A stretch of 64,000 nucleotides of DNA from Odiellus spinosus (lineage: Eukaryota; Arthropoda; Arachnida; Opiliones; Phalangiidae), in the NCBI GenBank assembly GCA_963920705.1, contig OY987240.1, positions 1,928,501 through 1,992,500 of the forward strand. Direction: 5' to 3'. Positions 47,790-62,459 of the stretch are shown piece after piece; the stretch's first letter is position 1, and every line of letters begins with the position of its first letter. The notes beneath the pieces are model-generated. The model was not told where the DNA came from and searched no databases. It worked only from the letters and a program-made list of their open reading frames with translations. Both the position numbers and the translations under genes were made by a program.

Positions 47790-50700
47790 AAAAGAGCGAA
47801 AAAAATTGATTTAAAGGGAAACTAAAGAGCCTAGCTCTCCTTGCCAAAATAATTAATTAATTTATTTGGAACTATAACTGAGCTGGCGACTTATCGTTAA
47901 AGGCTAGGGTTTAATGGTGGCTAAATTCTTAAAGAGAACCATCTAAGCTACAAAATCAGCATTGTGCAAATTCTAAGCACCATCAAAAAGACCGAAAAAA
48001 ATTGATTTAAAGGGTAACTAAAGAGCCTAGCGTGCCTTGACAAAAAAATTAATTTATTCTGTTGGATTAAAACTGAGCTGGCGACTTATCTTTAAAGGCT
48101 AGGGTTGAATCGTGGCTAAATTCTTAAAGAGAACCATCTAAGCTACAAAATCAGCCTTAAGCAAATTCTAAGCACCATCAAAAAGACCGAAAAAATTGAG
48201 TTAAAGGGTTACTAAAGAGCCTAGCGCGCCTTGCCAAAATAATTAATTCATTTGGAACTATAACTGAGCTGGCGACTTATCGTTAAAGGCTATTGTTGAA
48301 TCGTGGATAAATGCTTAAGGAGAACCATCTAAGATACAAAATCAGCCTTGTGCAAATTTTAAGCATCATCAAAAAGAGCGAAAAAAATTGATTTAAAGGG
48401 AAACTAAAGAGGCTAGCGCGCCTTGCCAAAATAATTAATTAATTCATTTGGAACTATAACTGAGCTGGCGACTTATCGTTAAAGTCTTTAGTTGAATCGT
48501 GGCTAAGTCCTTAATGAGAACCATCTAAGCTCCATAATCAGCCTTGTGCAAATTCTAAGCTCCATCAAAAAGGCGAAAAAATTTATTTAAAGGGTAACTA
48601 AAGAGCCTAGCGCGCCTTGTCAAAATAATTAATTTATTTATTTATTTGGAACTATAACTGAGCTGGCGACTTATCGTTAAAGGCTATTGTTGAATCGTGG
48701 ATAAATGCTTAAGGAGAACCATCTAAGATACAAAATCAGCCTTGTGCAAATTTTAAACATCATCAAAAAGAGCGAAAAAAAATGATTTAAAGGGAAACTA
48801 AAGAGCCTAGCGCGCCTTGCCAAAATAATTAATTAATTCATTTGGAACTATAACTGAGCTGGCGACTTATCGTTAAGGCCTTAGTTGAATCGTGGCTAAA
48901 TTCTTAATGAGAACCATCTAAGCTACAAAATCAGCCTTGTGAAAATTCAAAGCCCCATCAAAAAGGCGAAAAAATTGATTTAAAGGGTAACTAAAGAGCC
49001 TAGCGCGCCTTGGCAAAATAATTAATTTATTTATTTATTTGGAACTCTAACTGAGCTGGCGACTTATGTTAAAGGCTATTGTTGAATCGTGGATAAATGC
49101 TTAAGGAGAACCATCTAAGCTACAAAATCAGCCTAGTGCAAATTTTAAGCATCATCAAAAAGAGCGAAAAAAATTGATTTAAAGGGAAACTAAAGAGCCT
49201 AGCGCCCCTTGCCAAAATAATTAATTAATTCATTTGGAACTATAACTGAGCTGGCGACTTATCGTTAAAGGCTATTGTTGAATCGTGGATAAATGCTTAA
49301 GGAGAACCATCTAAGATACAAAATCAGCCTTGTGCAAATTCAAAGCCCCTTCAAAAAGGCGAAAAAATTGATTTAAAGGGTAACTAAAGAGCCTAGCGCG
49401 CCTTGGCAAAATAATTAATTTATTTATTTATTTATTTGGAACTATAACTGAGCTTGCGACTTATCGTTAAAGGCTATTGTTGAATCGTGGATAAATGCTT
49501 AAGGAGAACCATCTAAGCTACAAAATCAGCCTTGTGCAAATTTTAAGCATCATCAAAAAGAGCAAAAAAAATTGATTTAAAGGGTAACTAAAGAGCCTAG
49601 CGCGTCTTGCCAAAATAATTAATTAATTCATTTGAAACTATAACTGAGCTGGCGACTTATCGTTAAAGGCTATTGTTGAATCGTGGCTAAATTCTTAAAG
49701 AGAACCATCTAAGCTACAAAATCAGCCTTGTGCAAATTCTAAGCACCATCAAAAAGACCGAAAAAAATTGATTTAAATGGAAACTAAAGAGCCTAGCGCG
49801 TCTTGCCAGAATAATTAATTCATTTGGAACTATAGCTGAGCTGGCGACTTATCGTTAAAGGCTATTGTTGAATCGTGGATAAATGCTTAAGGAGAACCAT
49901 CTAAGATACAAAATCAGCCTTGTGCAAATTCTAAGCCCCATCAAAAAGGCGAAAAAATTGATTTAAAGGGTAACTAAAGAGCCTAGCGCGTCTTGCCAAA
50001 ATAATTAATTAATTCATTTGGAACTATAACTGAGCTGGCGACTTATCGTTAAAGGCTATTGTTGAATCGTGGATAAATGCTTAAGGAGAACCATCTTAGA
50101 TACAAAATCAGCCTTGTGCAAATTCTAAGCCCCATCAAAAAGGCGAAAAAATTGATTTAAAGGGTAACTAAAGAGCCTAGCGCGCCTTGGCAAAATAATT
50201 AATTCATTTGGAACTATAACTGAGCTGGCGACTTATCGTTAAAGGCTATTGTTGAATCGTGGCTAAATTCTTAAAGAGAACCATCTAAGCTACAAAATCA
50301 GCCTTGTGCAAATTCTAAGCACCATCAAAAAGACCGAAAAAAATTGATTTAAAGGGTAACTAAAGAGCCTAGCGTGCCTTGACAAAAAAATTAATTTATT
50401 CTGTTGGATTAAAACTGAGCTGGCGACTTATCTTTAAAGGCTAGGGTTGAATCGTGGCTAAATTCTTAAAGAGAACCATCTAAGCTACAAAATCAGCCTT
50501 AAGCAAATTCTAAGCACCATCAAAAAGACCGAAAAATTGAGTTAAAGGGTTACTAAAGAGCCTAGCGCGCCTTGCCAAAATAATTAATTAATTCATTTGG
50601 AACTATAACTGAGCTGGCGACTTATCGTTAAAGGCTATTGTTGAATCGTGGATAAATGCTTAAGGGGAATCATCTAAGCTACAAAATCAGCCTTGTGCAA

Positions 50701-51551
50701 ATTCTAAGCACCATCAAAAAGACCGAAAAAAATTGAGTTAAAGGGTAACTAAAGAGCCTAGCGCGCCTTGCCAAAATAATTAATTATTTCATTTGGAACT
50801 ATAACTGAGCTGGCGACTTATCATTAAAGGCTATTGTTGAATCGTGGATAAATGCTTAAGGAGAACCATCTAAGCTACAAAATCAGCCTTGTGCAAATTC
50901 TAAGCACCATCAAAAAGACCCAAAAAAATTGATTTAAAGGGTAACTAAAGAGCCTAGCGTGCCTTGACAAAAAAAATAATTTATTCTGTTGGATTAAAAC
51001 TGAGCTGGCGACTTATCTTTAAAGGCTAGGGTTGAATCGTGGCTAAATTTTTAAAGAGAACCATCTAAGCTACAAAATCAGCCTTGTGCAAATTCTAAGC
51101 ACCATCAAAAAGACCGAAAAAAATTGATTTAAAGGGAAACTAAAGAGCCTAGCGCGCCTTGCCAAAATAATTAATTAATTCATTTGGAACTATAAGTGAG
51201 CTGGCGACTTATCTTTAAAGGCTAGGGTTGAATCGTGGCTAAATTCTTAAAGAGAACCATCTAAGCTACAAAATCAGCCTTAAGCAAATTCTAAGCACCA
51301 TCAAAAAGACCGAAAAAATTGAGTTAAAGGGTTACTAAAGAGCCTAGCGCGCCTTGCCAAAATAATTAATTAATTCATTTGGAACTATAATTGAGCTGGC
51401 GACTTATCGTTAAAGGCTATTGTTGAATCGTGGATAAATGCTTAAGGAGAACCATCTAAGCTACAAAATCAGCCTTGTGCAAATTCTAAGCACCATCAAA
51501 AAGACCGAAAAAAATTGAGTTAAAGGGTAACTAAAGAGCCTAGCGCGCCTT
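47790..51551 (+). repeat. 3.8-kb segment copied to about 58511-62272 (offset 10721)
   Basis: Rare markers recur exactly 10721 bp apart: CTAGCTCTCCTTGCC, AAGTCCTTAATGAGAACC (48505/59226), GCCTAGTGCAAATT (49131/59852), GAGCTTGCGACTT, GGGGAATC (50661/61382) and D heads 48057/58778, 50399/61120 and 50984/61705. Differences noticed are a linker base near 47850/58570 and GAACTATAGC against GAATTATAGC near 49830/60550. It is the longest near-identical pair I saw in the window. Confidence 0.85.
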
Positions 51552-52349
51552 GCCAAAATAATTAATTATTTCATTTGGAACTATAACTGAGCTGGCGACT
51601 TATCGTTAAAGGCTATTGTTGAATCGTGGATAAATGCTTAAGGAGAACCATCCAAGATACAATATCAGCCTTGTGCAAATTTTAAGCATCATCAAAAAGA
51701 GCGAAAAAAATTGATTTAAAGGGAAACTAAAGAGCCTAGCGCGCCTTGCCAAAATAATTAATTCATTTGGAACTATAACTGAGCTGGCGACTTATCGTTA
51801 AAGGCTATTGTTGAATCGTGGATAAATGCTTAAGGAGAACCATCTAAGATACAAAATCAGCCTTGTGCAAATTCTAAGCACCATCAAAAAGACCGAAAAA
51901 AATTGAGTTAAAGGGTAACTAAAGAGCCTAGCGCGCCTTGGCAAAATAATTAATTTATTTATTTATTTGGAATTATAACTGAGCTGGCGACTTATCGTTA
52001 AAGGCTATTGTTGAATCGTGGATAAATGCTCAAGGAGAACCATCTAAGATACAAAATCAGCCTTGTGCAAATTTTAAGCATCATCAAAAAGAGCGAAAAA
52101 AATTGATTTAAAGGGAAACTAAAGAGCCTAGCGCGCCTTGCCAAAATAATTAATTCATTTGGAACTCTATCTGAGCTGGCGACTTATCGTTAAAGGCTTT
52201 AGTTGAATCGTGGCTAAATTCTTAAAGAGAACCATCTAAGCTACAAAATCAGCCTTGTGCAAATTCTAAGCACCATCAAAAAGGCGAAAAAATTTATTTT
52301 AAGGGTAACTAAAGAGCCTAGCGCGCCTTGGCAAAATAATTAATTTATT

Positions 52350-55300
52350 TATTTATTTGGAACTATAACTGAGCTGGCGACTTATCGTTAAAGGCTATTG
52401 TTGAATCGTGGATAAATGCTTAAGGAGAACCATCTAAGCTACGAAATCAGCCTTGTGCAAATTTTAAGCATCATCAAAAAGAGCGAAAACAATTGATTTA
52501 AAGGGAAACTAAAGAGCCTAGCGCGCCTTGCCAAAATAATTAATTAATTCATTTGGAACTATAACTGAGCTGGCGACTTATCGTTAAAGGCTATTGTTGA
52601 ATCGTGGATAAATGCTTAAGGAGAACCATCTAAGATACAAAATCAGCCTTTTGCAAATTTTAAGCATCATCAAAAAGAGCTAAAAAATTGATTTAAAGGG
52701 AAACTAAAGAGCCTAGCGCGCCTTGCCAAAATAATTAATTAATTTGGAACTATAACTGAGCTGGGGACTTATCGTTAAAGGCTATTGTTGAATCTTGGCT
52801 AAATTCTTAAAGAGAACCATCTAAGCTACAAAATCAGCCTTGTGCAAATTCTAAGCACCATCAAAAAGACCGAAAAAAATTGATTTAAAGGGAAACTAAA
52901 GAGCCTAGCGCGCCTTGCCAAAATAATTAATTAATTCATTTGGAACTATAACTGAGCTGGCGACTTATCGTTAAAGGCTATTGTTGAATCGTGGATAAAT
53001 GCTTAAGGAGAACCATCTAAGCTACAAAATCAGCCTTGTGCAAATTCTAAGCACCATCAAAAAGACCGAAAAAAATTGAGTTAAAGGGTAACTAAAGAGC
53101 CTAGCGCGCCTTGCCAAAATAATTAATTATTTCATTTGGAACTATAACTGAGCTGGCGACTTATCGTTAAAGGCTATTGTTGAATCGTGGATAAATGCTT
53201 AAGGAGAACCATCTAAGATACAAAATCAGCATTGTGCAAATTCCAAGCCCCATCAAAAAGGCGAAAAAATTTATTTAAAGGGTAACTAAAGAGCCTAGCG
53301 CGCCTTGGCAAAATAATTTATTTATTTATTTATTTGGAACTATAACTGAGCTGGCGACTTATCGTTAAAGGCTATTGTTGAATCGTGGATAAATGCTTAA
53401 GGAGAACCATCTAAGCTACGAAATCAGCCTTGTGCAAATTTTAAGCATCATCAAAAAGAGCGAAAACAATTGATTTAAAGGGAAACTAAAGAGCCTAGCG
53501 CGCCTTGCCAAAATAATTAATTAATTCATTTGGAACTATAACTGAGCTGGCGACTTATCGTTAAAGGCTATTGTTGAATCGTGGATAAATGCTTAAGGAG
53601 AACCATCTAAGCTACAAAATCAGCCTTGTGCAAATTCTAAGCACCATCAAAAAGACCGAAAAAAATTGAGTTAAAGGGTAACTAAAGAGCCTAGCGCGCC
53701 TTGCCAAAATAATTAATTATTTCATTTGGAACTATAACTGAGCTGGCGACTTATCGTTAAAGGCTATTGTTGAATCGTGGATAAATGCTTAAGGAGAACC
53801 ATCTAAGATACAAAATCAGCATTGTGCAAATTCCAAGCCCCATCAAAAAGGCGAAAAAATTTATTTAAAGGGTAACTAAAGAGCCTAGCGCGCCTTGGCA
53901 AAATAATTTATTTATTTATTTATTTGGAACTATAACTGAGCTGGCGACTTATCGTTAAAGGCTATTGTTGAATCGTGGATAAATGCTTAAGGAGAACCAT
54001 CTAAGATACAAAATCAGCCTTTTGCAAATTTTAAGCATCATCAAAAAGAGCTAAAAAATTGATTTAAAGGGAAACTAAAGAGCCTAGCGCGCCTTGCCAA
54101 AATAATTAATTAATTTGGAACTATAACTGAGCTGGGGACTTATCGTTAAAGGCTATTGTTGAATCTTGGCTAAATTCTTAAAGAGAACCATCTAAGCTAC
54201 AAAATCAGCCTTGTGCAAATTCTAAGCACCATCAAAAAGACCGAAAAAAATTGATTTAAAGGGAAACTAAAGAGCCTAGCGCGCCTTGCCAAAATAATTA
54301 ATTAATTCATTTGGAACTATAACTGAGCTGGCGACTTATCGTTAAAGGCTATTGTTGAATCGTGGATAAATGCTTAAGGAGAACCATCTAAGATACAAAA
54401 TCAGCCTTGTGCAAATTTTAAGCACCATCAAAAAGAGCGAAAAAATTGATTTAAAGGGAAACTAAAGAGCCTAGCGCGCCTTGCCAAAATAATTAATTAA
54501 TTTGGAACTATAACTGAGCTGGGGACTTATCGTTAAAGGCTATTGTTGAATCGTGGCTAAATTCTTAAAGAGAACCATCAAAGCTACAAAATCAGCATTG
54601 TGCAAATTCTAAGCACCATCAAAAAGACCGAAAAAAATTGATTTAAAGGGTAACTAAAGAGCCTAGCGTGCCTTGACAAAAAAATTAATTTATTCTGTTG
54701 GATTAAAACTGAGCTGGCGACTTATCTTTAAAGGCTAGGGTTGAATCGTGGCTAAATTCTTAAAGAGAACCATCTAAGCTACAAAATCAGCCTTAAGCAA
54801 ATTCTAAGCACCATCAAAAAGACCGAAAAATTGAGTTAAAGGGTTACTAAAGAGCCTAGCGCGCCTTGCCAAAATAATTAATTAATTCATTTGGAACTAT
54901 AACTGAGCTGGCGACTTATCGTTAAAGGCTATTGTTGAATCGTGGATAAATGCTTAAGGGGAATCATCTAAGCTACAAAATCAGCCTTGTGCAAATTCTA
55001 AGCACCATCAAAAAGACCGAAAAAAATTGAGTTAAAGGGTAACTAAAGAGCCTAGCGCGCCTTGCCAAAATAATTAATTATTTCATTTGGAACTATAACT
55101 GAGCTGGCGACTTATCATTAAAGGCTATTGTTGAATCGTGGATAAATGCTTAAGGAGAACCATCTAAGCTACAAAATCAGCCTTGTGCAAATTCTAAGCA
55201 CCATCAAAAAGACCCAAAAAAATTGATTTAAAGGGTAACTAAAGAGCCTAGCGTGCCTTGACAAAAAAAATAATTTATTCTGTTGGATTAAAACTGAGCT

Positions 55301-56190
55301 GGCGACTTATCTTTAAAGGCTAGGGTTGAATCGTGGCTAAATTTTTAAAGAGAACCATCTAAGCTACAAAATCAGCCTTGTGCAAATTCTAAGCACCATC
55401 AAAAAGACCGAAAAAAATTGATTTAAAGGGAAACTAAAGAGCCTAGCGCGCCTTGCCAAAATAATTAATTAATTCATTTGGAACTATAAGTGAGCTGGCG
55501 ACTTATCTTTAAAGGCTAGGGTTGAATCGTGGCTAAATTCTTAAAGAGAACCATCTAAGCTACAAAATCAGCCTTAAGCAAATTCTAAGCACCATCAAAA
55601 AGACCGAAAAAATTGAGTTAAAGGGTTACTAAAGAGCCTAGCGCGCCTTGCCAAAATAATTAATTAATTCATTTGGAACTATAATTGAGCTGGCGACTTA
55701 TCGTTAAAGGCTATTGTTGAATCGTGGATAAATGCTTAAGGAGAACCATCTAAGCTACAAAATCAGCCTTGTGCAAATTCTAAGCACCATCAAAAAGACC
55801 GAAAAAAATTGAGTTAAAGGGTAACTAAAGAGCCTAGCGCGCCTTGTCAAAATAATTATTTCATTTGGAACTATAACTGAGCTGGCGACTTATCGTTAAA
55901 GGCTATTGTTGAATCGTGGATAAATGCTTAAGGAGAACCATCTAAGATACAAAATCAGCCTTGTGCAAATTCAAAGCCCCATCAAAAAGGCGAAAAAATT
56001 GATTTAAAGGGTAACTAAAGAGCCTAGCGCGCCTTGGCTAAATAATTAATTTATTTATTTATTTGGAACTATAACTGAGCTGGCGACTTATCGTTAAAGG
56101 CTATTGTTGAATCGTGGATAAATGCTTAAGGAGAACCATCTAAGTTACGAAATCAGCCTTGTGCAAATTTTAAGCATCATCAAAAAGAGC
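52350..56190 (+). repeat. Macro-repeat, copy 2 of the 8584-bp offset pair
   Basis: This is the counterpart of 43770-47610, beginning immediately after the displaced 0.8-kb patch. The paired D monomers 585 bp apart (54693, 55278) and the GGGGAATC monomer that precedes the second of them match copy 1. Confidence 0.82.
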
Positions 56191-57599
56191 GAAAAAAATT
56201 GATTTAAAGGGAAACTAAAGAGCCTAGCGCGCCTTGCCAAAATAATTAATTCATTTGGAACTATAACTGAGCTGGCGACTTATCGTTAAAGGCTATTGTT
56301 GAATCGTGGCTAAATTCTTAAAGAGAACCATCTAAGCTACAAAATCAGCCTTGTGCAAATTCTAAGCACTATCAAAAAGACCGAAAAAAATTGATTTAAA
56401 GGGAAACTAAAGAGCCTAGCTCTCCTTGCCAAAATAATTAATTAATTTATTTGGAACTATAACTGAGCTGGCGACTTATCGTTAAAGGCTAGGGTTTAAT
56501 GGTGGCTAAATTCTTAAAGAGAACCATCTAAGCTACAAAATCAGCATTGTGCAAATTCTAAGCACCATCAAAAAGACCGAAAAAAATTGATTTAAAGGGT
56601 AACTAAAGAGCCTAGCGTGCCTTGACAAAAAAATTAATTTATTCTGTTGGATTAAAACTGAGCTGGCGACTTATCTTTAAAGGCTAGGGTTGAATCGTGG
56701 CTAAATTCTTAAAGAGAACCATCTAAGCTACAAAATCAGCCTTAAGCAAATTCTAAGCACCATCAAAAAGACCGAAAAAATTGAGTTAAAGGGTTACTAA
56801 AGAGCCTAGCGCGCCTTGCCAAAATAATTAATTCATTTGGAACTATAACTGAGCTGGCGACTTATCGTTAAAGGCTATTGTTGAATCGTGGATAAATGCT
56901 TAAGGAGAACCATCTAAGATACAAAATCAGCCTTGTGCAAATTTTAAGCATCATCAAAAAGAGCGAAAAAAATTGATTTAAAGGGAAACTAAAGAGGCTA
57001 GCGCGCCTTGCCAAAATAATTAATTAATTCATTTGGAACTATAACTGAGCTGGCGACTTATCGTTAAAGTCTTTAGTTGAATCGTGGCTAAGTCCTTAAT
57101 GAGAACCATCTAAGCTCCATAATCAGCCTTGTGCAAATTCTAAGCTCCATCAAAAAGGCGAAAAAATTTATTTAAAGGGTAACTAAAGAGCCTAGCGCGC
57201 CTTGTCAAAATAATTAATTTATTTATTTATTTGGAACTATAACTGAGCTGGCGACTTATCGTTAAAGGCTATTGTTGAATCGTGGATAAATGCTTAAGGA
57301 GAACCATCTAAGATACAAAATCAGCCTTGTGCAAATTTTAAACATCATCAAAAAGAGCGAAAAAATTGAGTTAAAGGGTTACTAAAGAGCCTAGCGCGCC
57401 TTGCCAAAATAATTAATTAATTCATTTGGAACTATAACTGAGCTGGCGACTTATCGTTAAAGGCTATTGTTGAATCGTGGATAAATGCTTAAGGAGAACC
57501 ATCTAAGATACAAAATTAGCCTTGTGCAAATTTTAAGCATCATCAAAAAGAGCGAAAAAAATTGATTTAAAGGGAAACTAAAGAGCCTAGCGCGCCTTG

Positions 57600-59150
57600 C
57601 CAAATAATTAATTCATTTGGAACTATAACTGAGCTGGCGACTTATCGTTAAAGGCTATTGTTGAATCGTGGCTAAATTCTTAAAGAGAACCATCTAAGCT
57701 ACAAAATCAGCCTTGTGCAAATTCTAAGCACTATCAAAAAGACCGAAAAAAATTGATTTAAAGGGAAACTAAAGAGCCTAGCTCTCCTTGCCAAAATAAT
57801 TAATTAATTTATTTGGAACTATAACTGAGCTGGCGACTTATCGTTAAAGGCTAGGGTTTAATGGTGGCTAAATTCTTAAAGAGAACCATCTAAGCTACAA
57901 AATCAGCATTGTGCAAATTCTAAGCACCATCAAAAAGACCGAAAAAAATTGATTTAAAGGGTAACTAAAGAGCCTAGCGTGCCTTGACAAAAAAATTAAT
58001 TTATTCTGTTGGATTAAAACTGAGCTGGCGACTTATCTTTAAAGGCTAGGGTTGAATCGTGGCTAAATTCTTAAAGAGAACCATCTAAGCTACAAAATCA
58101 GCCTTAAGCAAATTCTAAGCACCATCAAAAAGACCGAAAAAATTGAGTTAAAGGGTTACTAAAGAGCCTAGCGCGCCTTGCCAAAATAATTAATTCATTT
58201 GGAACTATAACTGAGCTGGCGACTTATCGTTAAAGGCTATTGTTGAATCGTGGATAAATGCTTAAGGAGAACCATCTAAGATACAAAATCAGCCTTGTGC
58301 AAATTTTAAGCATCATCAAAAAGAGCGAAAAAAATTGATTTAAAGGGAAACTAAAGAGGCTAGCGCGCCTTGCCAAAATAATTAATTCATTTGGAACTAT
58401 AACTGAGCTGGCGACTTATCGTTAAAGGCTATTGTTGAATCGTGGCTAAATTCTTAAAGAGAACCATCTAAGCTACAAAATCAGCCTTGTGCAAATTCTA
58501 AGCACTATCAAAAAGACCGAAAAAAATTGATTTAAAGGGAAACTAAAGAGCCTAGCTCTCCTTGCCAAAATAATTAATTTATTTATTTGGAACTATAACT
58601 GAGCTGGCGACTTATCGTTAAAGGCTAGGGTTTAATGGTGGCTAAATTCTTAAAGAGAACCATCTAAGCTACAAAATCAGCATTGTGCAAATTCTAAGCA
58701 CCATCAAAAAGACCGAAAAAAATTGATTTAAAGGGTAACTAAAGAGCCTAGCGTGCCTTGACAAAAAAATTAATTTATTCTGTTGGATTAAAACTGAGCT
58801 GGCGACTTATCTTTAAAGGCTAGGGTTGAATCGTGGCTAAATTCTTAAAGAGAACCATCTAAGCTACAAAATCAGCCTTAAGCAAATTCTAAGCACCATC
58901 AAAAAGACCGAAAAAATTGAGTTAAAGGGTTACTAAAGAGCCTAGCGCGCCTTGCCAAAATAATTAATTCATTTGGAACTATAACTGAGCTGGCGACTTA
59001 TCGTTAAAGGCTATTGTTGAATCGTGGATAAATGCTTAAGGAGAACCATCTAAGATACAAAATCAGCCTTGTGCAAATTTTAAGCATCATCAAAAAGAGC
59101 GAAAAAAATTGATTTAAAGGGAAACTAAAGAGGCTAGCGCGCCTTGCCAA
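57600..59150 (+). repeat. Tandem duplication of a 774-bp, 4-monomer unit
   Basis: The series CACTATC monomer, CTCTCCTTGCC junction, GTTTAATGGTGGC monomer, D monomer and AAAGAGGCTAGCG monomer occurs twice, with D heads at 58004 and 58778. The linker differs slightly (AATTAATTAATTTATTT against AATTAATTTATTTATTT). The same series appears once more with D head 56642. Confidence 0.8.
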
Positions 59151-62100
59151 AATAATTAATTAATTCATTTGGAACTATAACTGAGCTGGCGACTTATCGT
59201 TAAAGTCTTTAGTTGAATCGTGGCTAAGTCCTTAATGAGAACCATCTAAGCTCCATAATCAGCCTTGTGCAAATTCTAAGCTCCATCAAAAAGGCGAAAA
59301 AATTTATTTAAAGGGTAACTAAAGAGCCTAGCGCGCCTTGTCAAAATAATTAATTTATTTATTTATTTGGAACTATAACTGAGCTGGCGACTTATCGTTA
59401 AAGGCTATTGTTGAATCGTGGATAAATGCTTAAGGAGAACCATCTAAGATACAAAATCAGCCTTGTGCAAATTTTAAACATCATCAAAAAGAGCGAAAAA
59501 AAATGATTTAAAGGGAAACTAAAGAGCCTAGCGCGCCTTGCCAAAATAATTAATTAATTCATTTGGAACTATAACTGAGCTGGCGACTTATCGTTAAGGC
59601 CTTAGTTGAATCGTGGCTAAATTCTTAATGAGAACCATCTAAGCTACAAAATCAGCCTTGTGAAAATTCAAAGCCCCATCAAAAAGGCGAAAAAATTGAT
59701 TTAAAGGGTAACTAAAGAGCCTAGCGCGCCTTGGCAAAATAATTAATTTATTTATTTATTTGGAACTCTAACTGAGCTGGCGACTTATGTTAAAGGCTAT
59801 TGTTGAATCGTGGATAAATGCTTAAGGAGAACCATCTAAGCTACAAAATCAGCCTAGTGCAAATTTTAAGCATCATCAAAAAGAGCGAAAAAAATTGATT
59901 TAAAGGGAAACTAAAGAGCCTAGCGCCCCTTGCCAAAATAATTAATTAATTCATTTGGAACTATAACTGAGCTGGCGACTTATCGTTAAAGGCTATTGTT
60001 GAATCGTGGATAAATGCTTAAGGAGAACCATCTAAGATACAAAATCAGCCTTGTGCAAATTCAAAGCCCCTTCAAAAAGGCGAAAAAATTGATTTAAAGG
60101 GTAACTAAAGAGCCTAGCGCGCCTTGGCAAAATAATTAATTTATTTATTTATTTATTTGGAACTATAACTGAGCTTGCGACTTATCGTTAAAGGCTATTG
60201 TTGAATCGTGGATAAATGCTTAAGGAGAACCATCTAAGCTACAAAATCAGCCTTGTGCAAATTTTAAGCATCATCAAAAAGAGCAAAAAAAATTGATTTA
60301 AAGGGTAACTAAAGAGCCTAGCGCGTCTTGCCAAAATAATTAATTAATTCATTTGAAACTATAACTGAGCTGGCGACTTATCGTTAAAGGCTATTGTTGA
60401 ATCGTGGCTAAATTCTTAAAGAGAACCATCTAAGCTACAAAATCAGCCTTGTGCAAATTCTAAGCACCATCAAAAAGACCGAAAAAAATTGATTTAAATG
60501 GAAACTAAAGAGCCTAGCGCGTCTTGCCAGAATAATTAATTCATTTGGAATTATAGCTGAGCTGGCGACTTATCGTTAAAGGCTATTGTTGAATCGTGGA
60601 TAAATGCTTAAGGAGAACCATCTAAGATACAAAATCAGCCTTGTGCAAATTCTAAGCCCCATCAAAAAGGCGAAAAAATTGATTTAAAGGGTAACTAAAG
60701 AGCCTAGCGCGTCTTGCCAAAATAATTAATTAATTCATTTGGAACTATAACTGAGCTGGCGACTTATCGTTAAAGGCTATTGTTGAATCGTGGATAAATG
60801 CTTAAGGAGAACCATCTTAGATACAAAATCAGCCTTGTGCAAATTCTAAGCCCCATCAAAAAGGCGAAAAAATTGATTTAAAGGGTAACTAAAGAGCCTA
60901 GCGCGCCTTGGCAAAATAATTAATTCATTTGGAACTATAACTGAGCTGGCGACTTATCGTTAAAGGCTATTGTTGAATCGTGGCTAAATTCTTAAAGAGA
61001 ACCATCTAAGCTACAAAATCAGCCTTGTGCAAATTCTAAGCACCATCAAAAAGACCGAAAAAAATTGATTTAAAGGGTAACTAAAGAGCCTAGCGTGCCT
61101 TGACAAAAAAATTAATTTATTCTGTTGGATTAAAACTGAGCTGGCGACTTATCTTTAAAGGCTAGGGTTGAATCGTGGCTAAATTCTTAAAGAGAACCAT
61201 CTAAGCTACAAAATCAGCCTTAAGCAAATTCTAAGCACCATCAAAAAGACCGAAAAATTGAGTTAAAGGGTTACTAAAGAGCCTAGCGCGCCTTGCCAAA
61301 ATAATTAATTAATTCATTTGGAACTATAACTGAGCTGGCGACTTATCGTTAAAGGCTATTGTTGAATCGTGGATAAATGCTTAAGGGGAATCATCTAAGC
61401 TACAAAATCAGCCTTGTGCAAATTCTAAGCACCATCAAAAAGACCGAAAAAAATTGAGTTAAAGGGTAACTAAAGAGCCTAGCGCGCCTTGCCAAAATAA
61501 TTAATTATTTCATTTGGAACTATAACTGAGCTGGCGACTTATCATTAAAGGCTATTGTTGAATCGTGGATAAATGCTTAAGGAGAACCATCTAAGCTACA
61601 AAATCAGCCTTGTGCAAATTCTAAGCACCATCAAAAAGACCCAAAAAAATTGATTTAAAGGGTAACTAAAGAGCCTAGCGTGCCTTGACAAAAAAAATAA
61701 TTTATTCTGTTGGATTAAAACTGAGCTGGCGACTTATCTTTAAAGGCTAGGGTTGAATCGTGGCTAAATTTTTAAAGAGAACCATCTAAGCTACAAAATC
61801 AGCCTTGTGCAAATTCTAAGCACCATCAAAAAGACCGAAAAAAATTGATTTAAAGGGAAACTAAAGAGCCTAGCGCGCCTTGCCAAAATAATTAATTAAT
61901 TCATTTGGAACTATAAGTGAGCTGGCGACTTATCTTTAAAGGCTAGGGTTGAATCGTGGCTAAATTCTTAAAGAGAACCATCTAAGCTACAAAATCAGCC
62001 TTAAGCAAATTCTAAGCACCATCAAAAAGACCGAAAAAATTGAGTTAAAGGGTTACTAAAGAGCCTAGCGCGCCTTGCCAAAATAATTAATTAATTCATT

Positions 62101-62459
62101 TGGAACTATAATTGAGCTGGCGACTTATCGTTAAAGGCTATTGTTGAATCGTGGATAAATGCTTAAGGAGAACCATCTAAGCTACAAAATCAGCCTTGTG
62201 CAAATTCTAAGCACCATCAAAAAGACCGAAAAAAATTGAGTTAAAGGGTAACTAAAGAGCCTAGCGCGCCTTGTCAAAATAATTATTTCATTTGGAACTA
62301 TAACTGAGCTGGCGACTTATCGTTAAAGGCTATTGTTGAATCGTGGATAAATGCTTAAGGAGAACCATCTAAGATACAAAATTAGCCTTGTGCAAATTTT
62401 AAGCATCATCAAAAAGAGCGAAAAAAATTGATTTAAAGGGAAACTGAAGAGCCTAGCGC

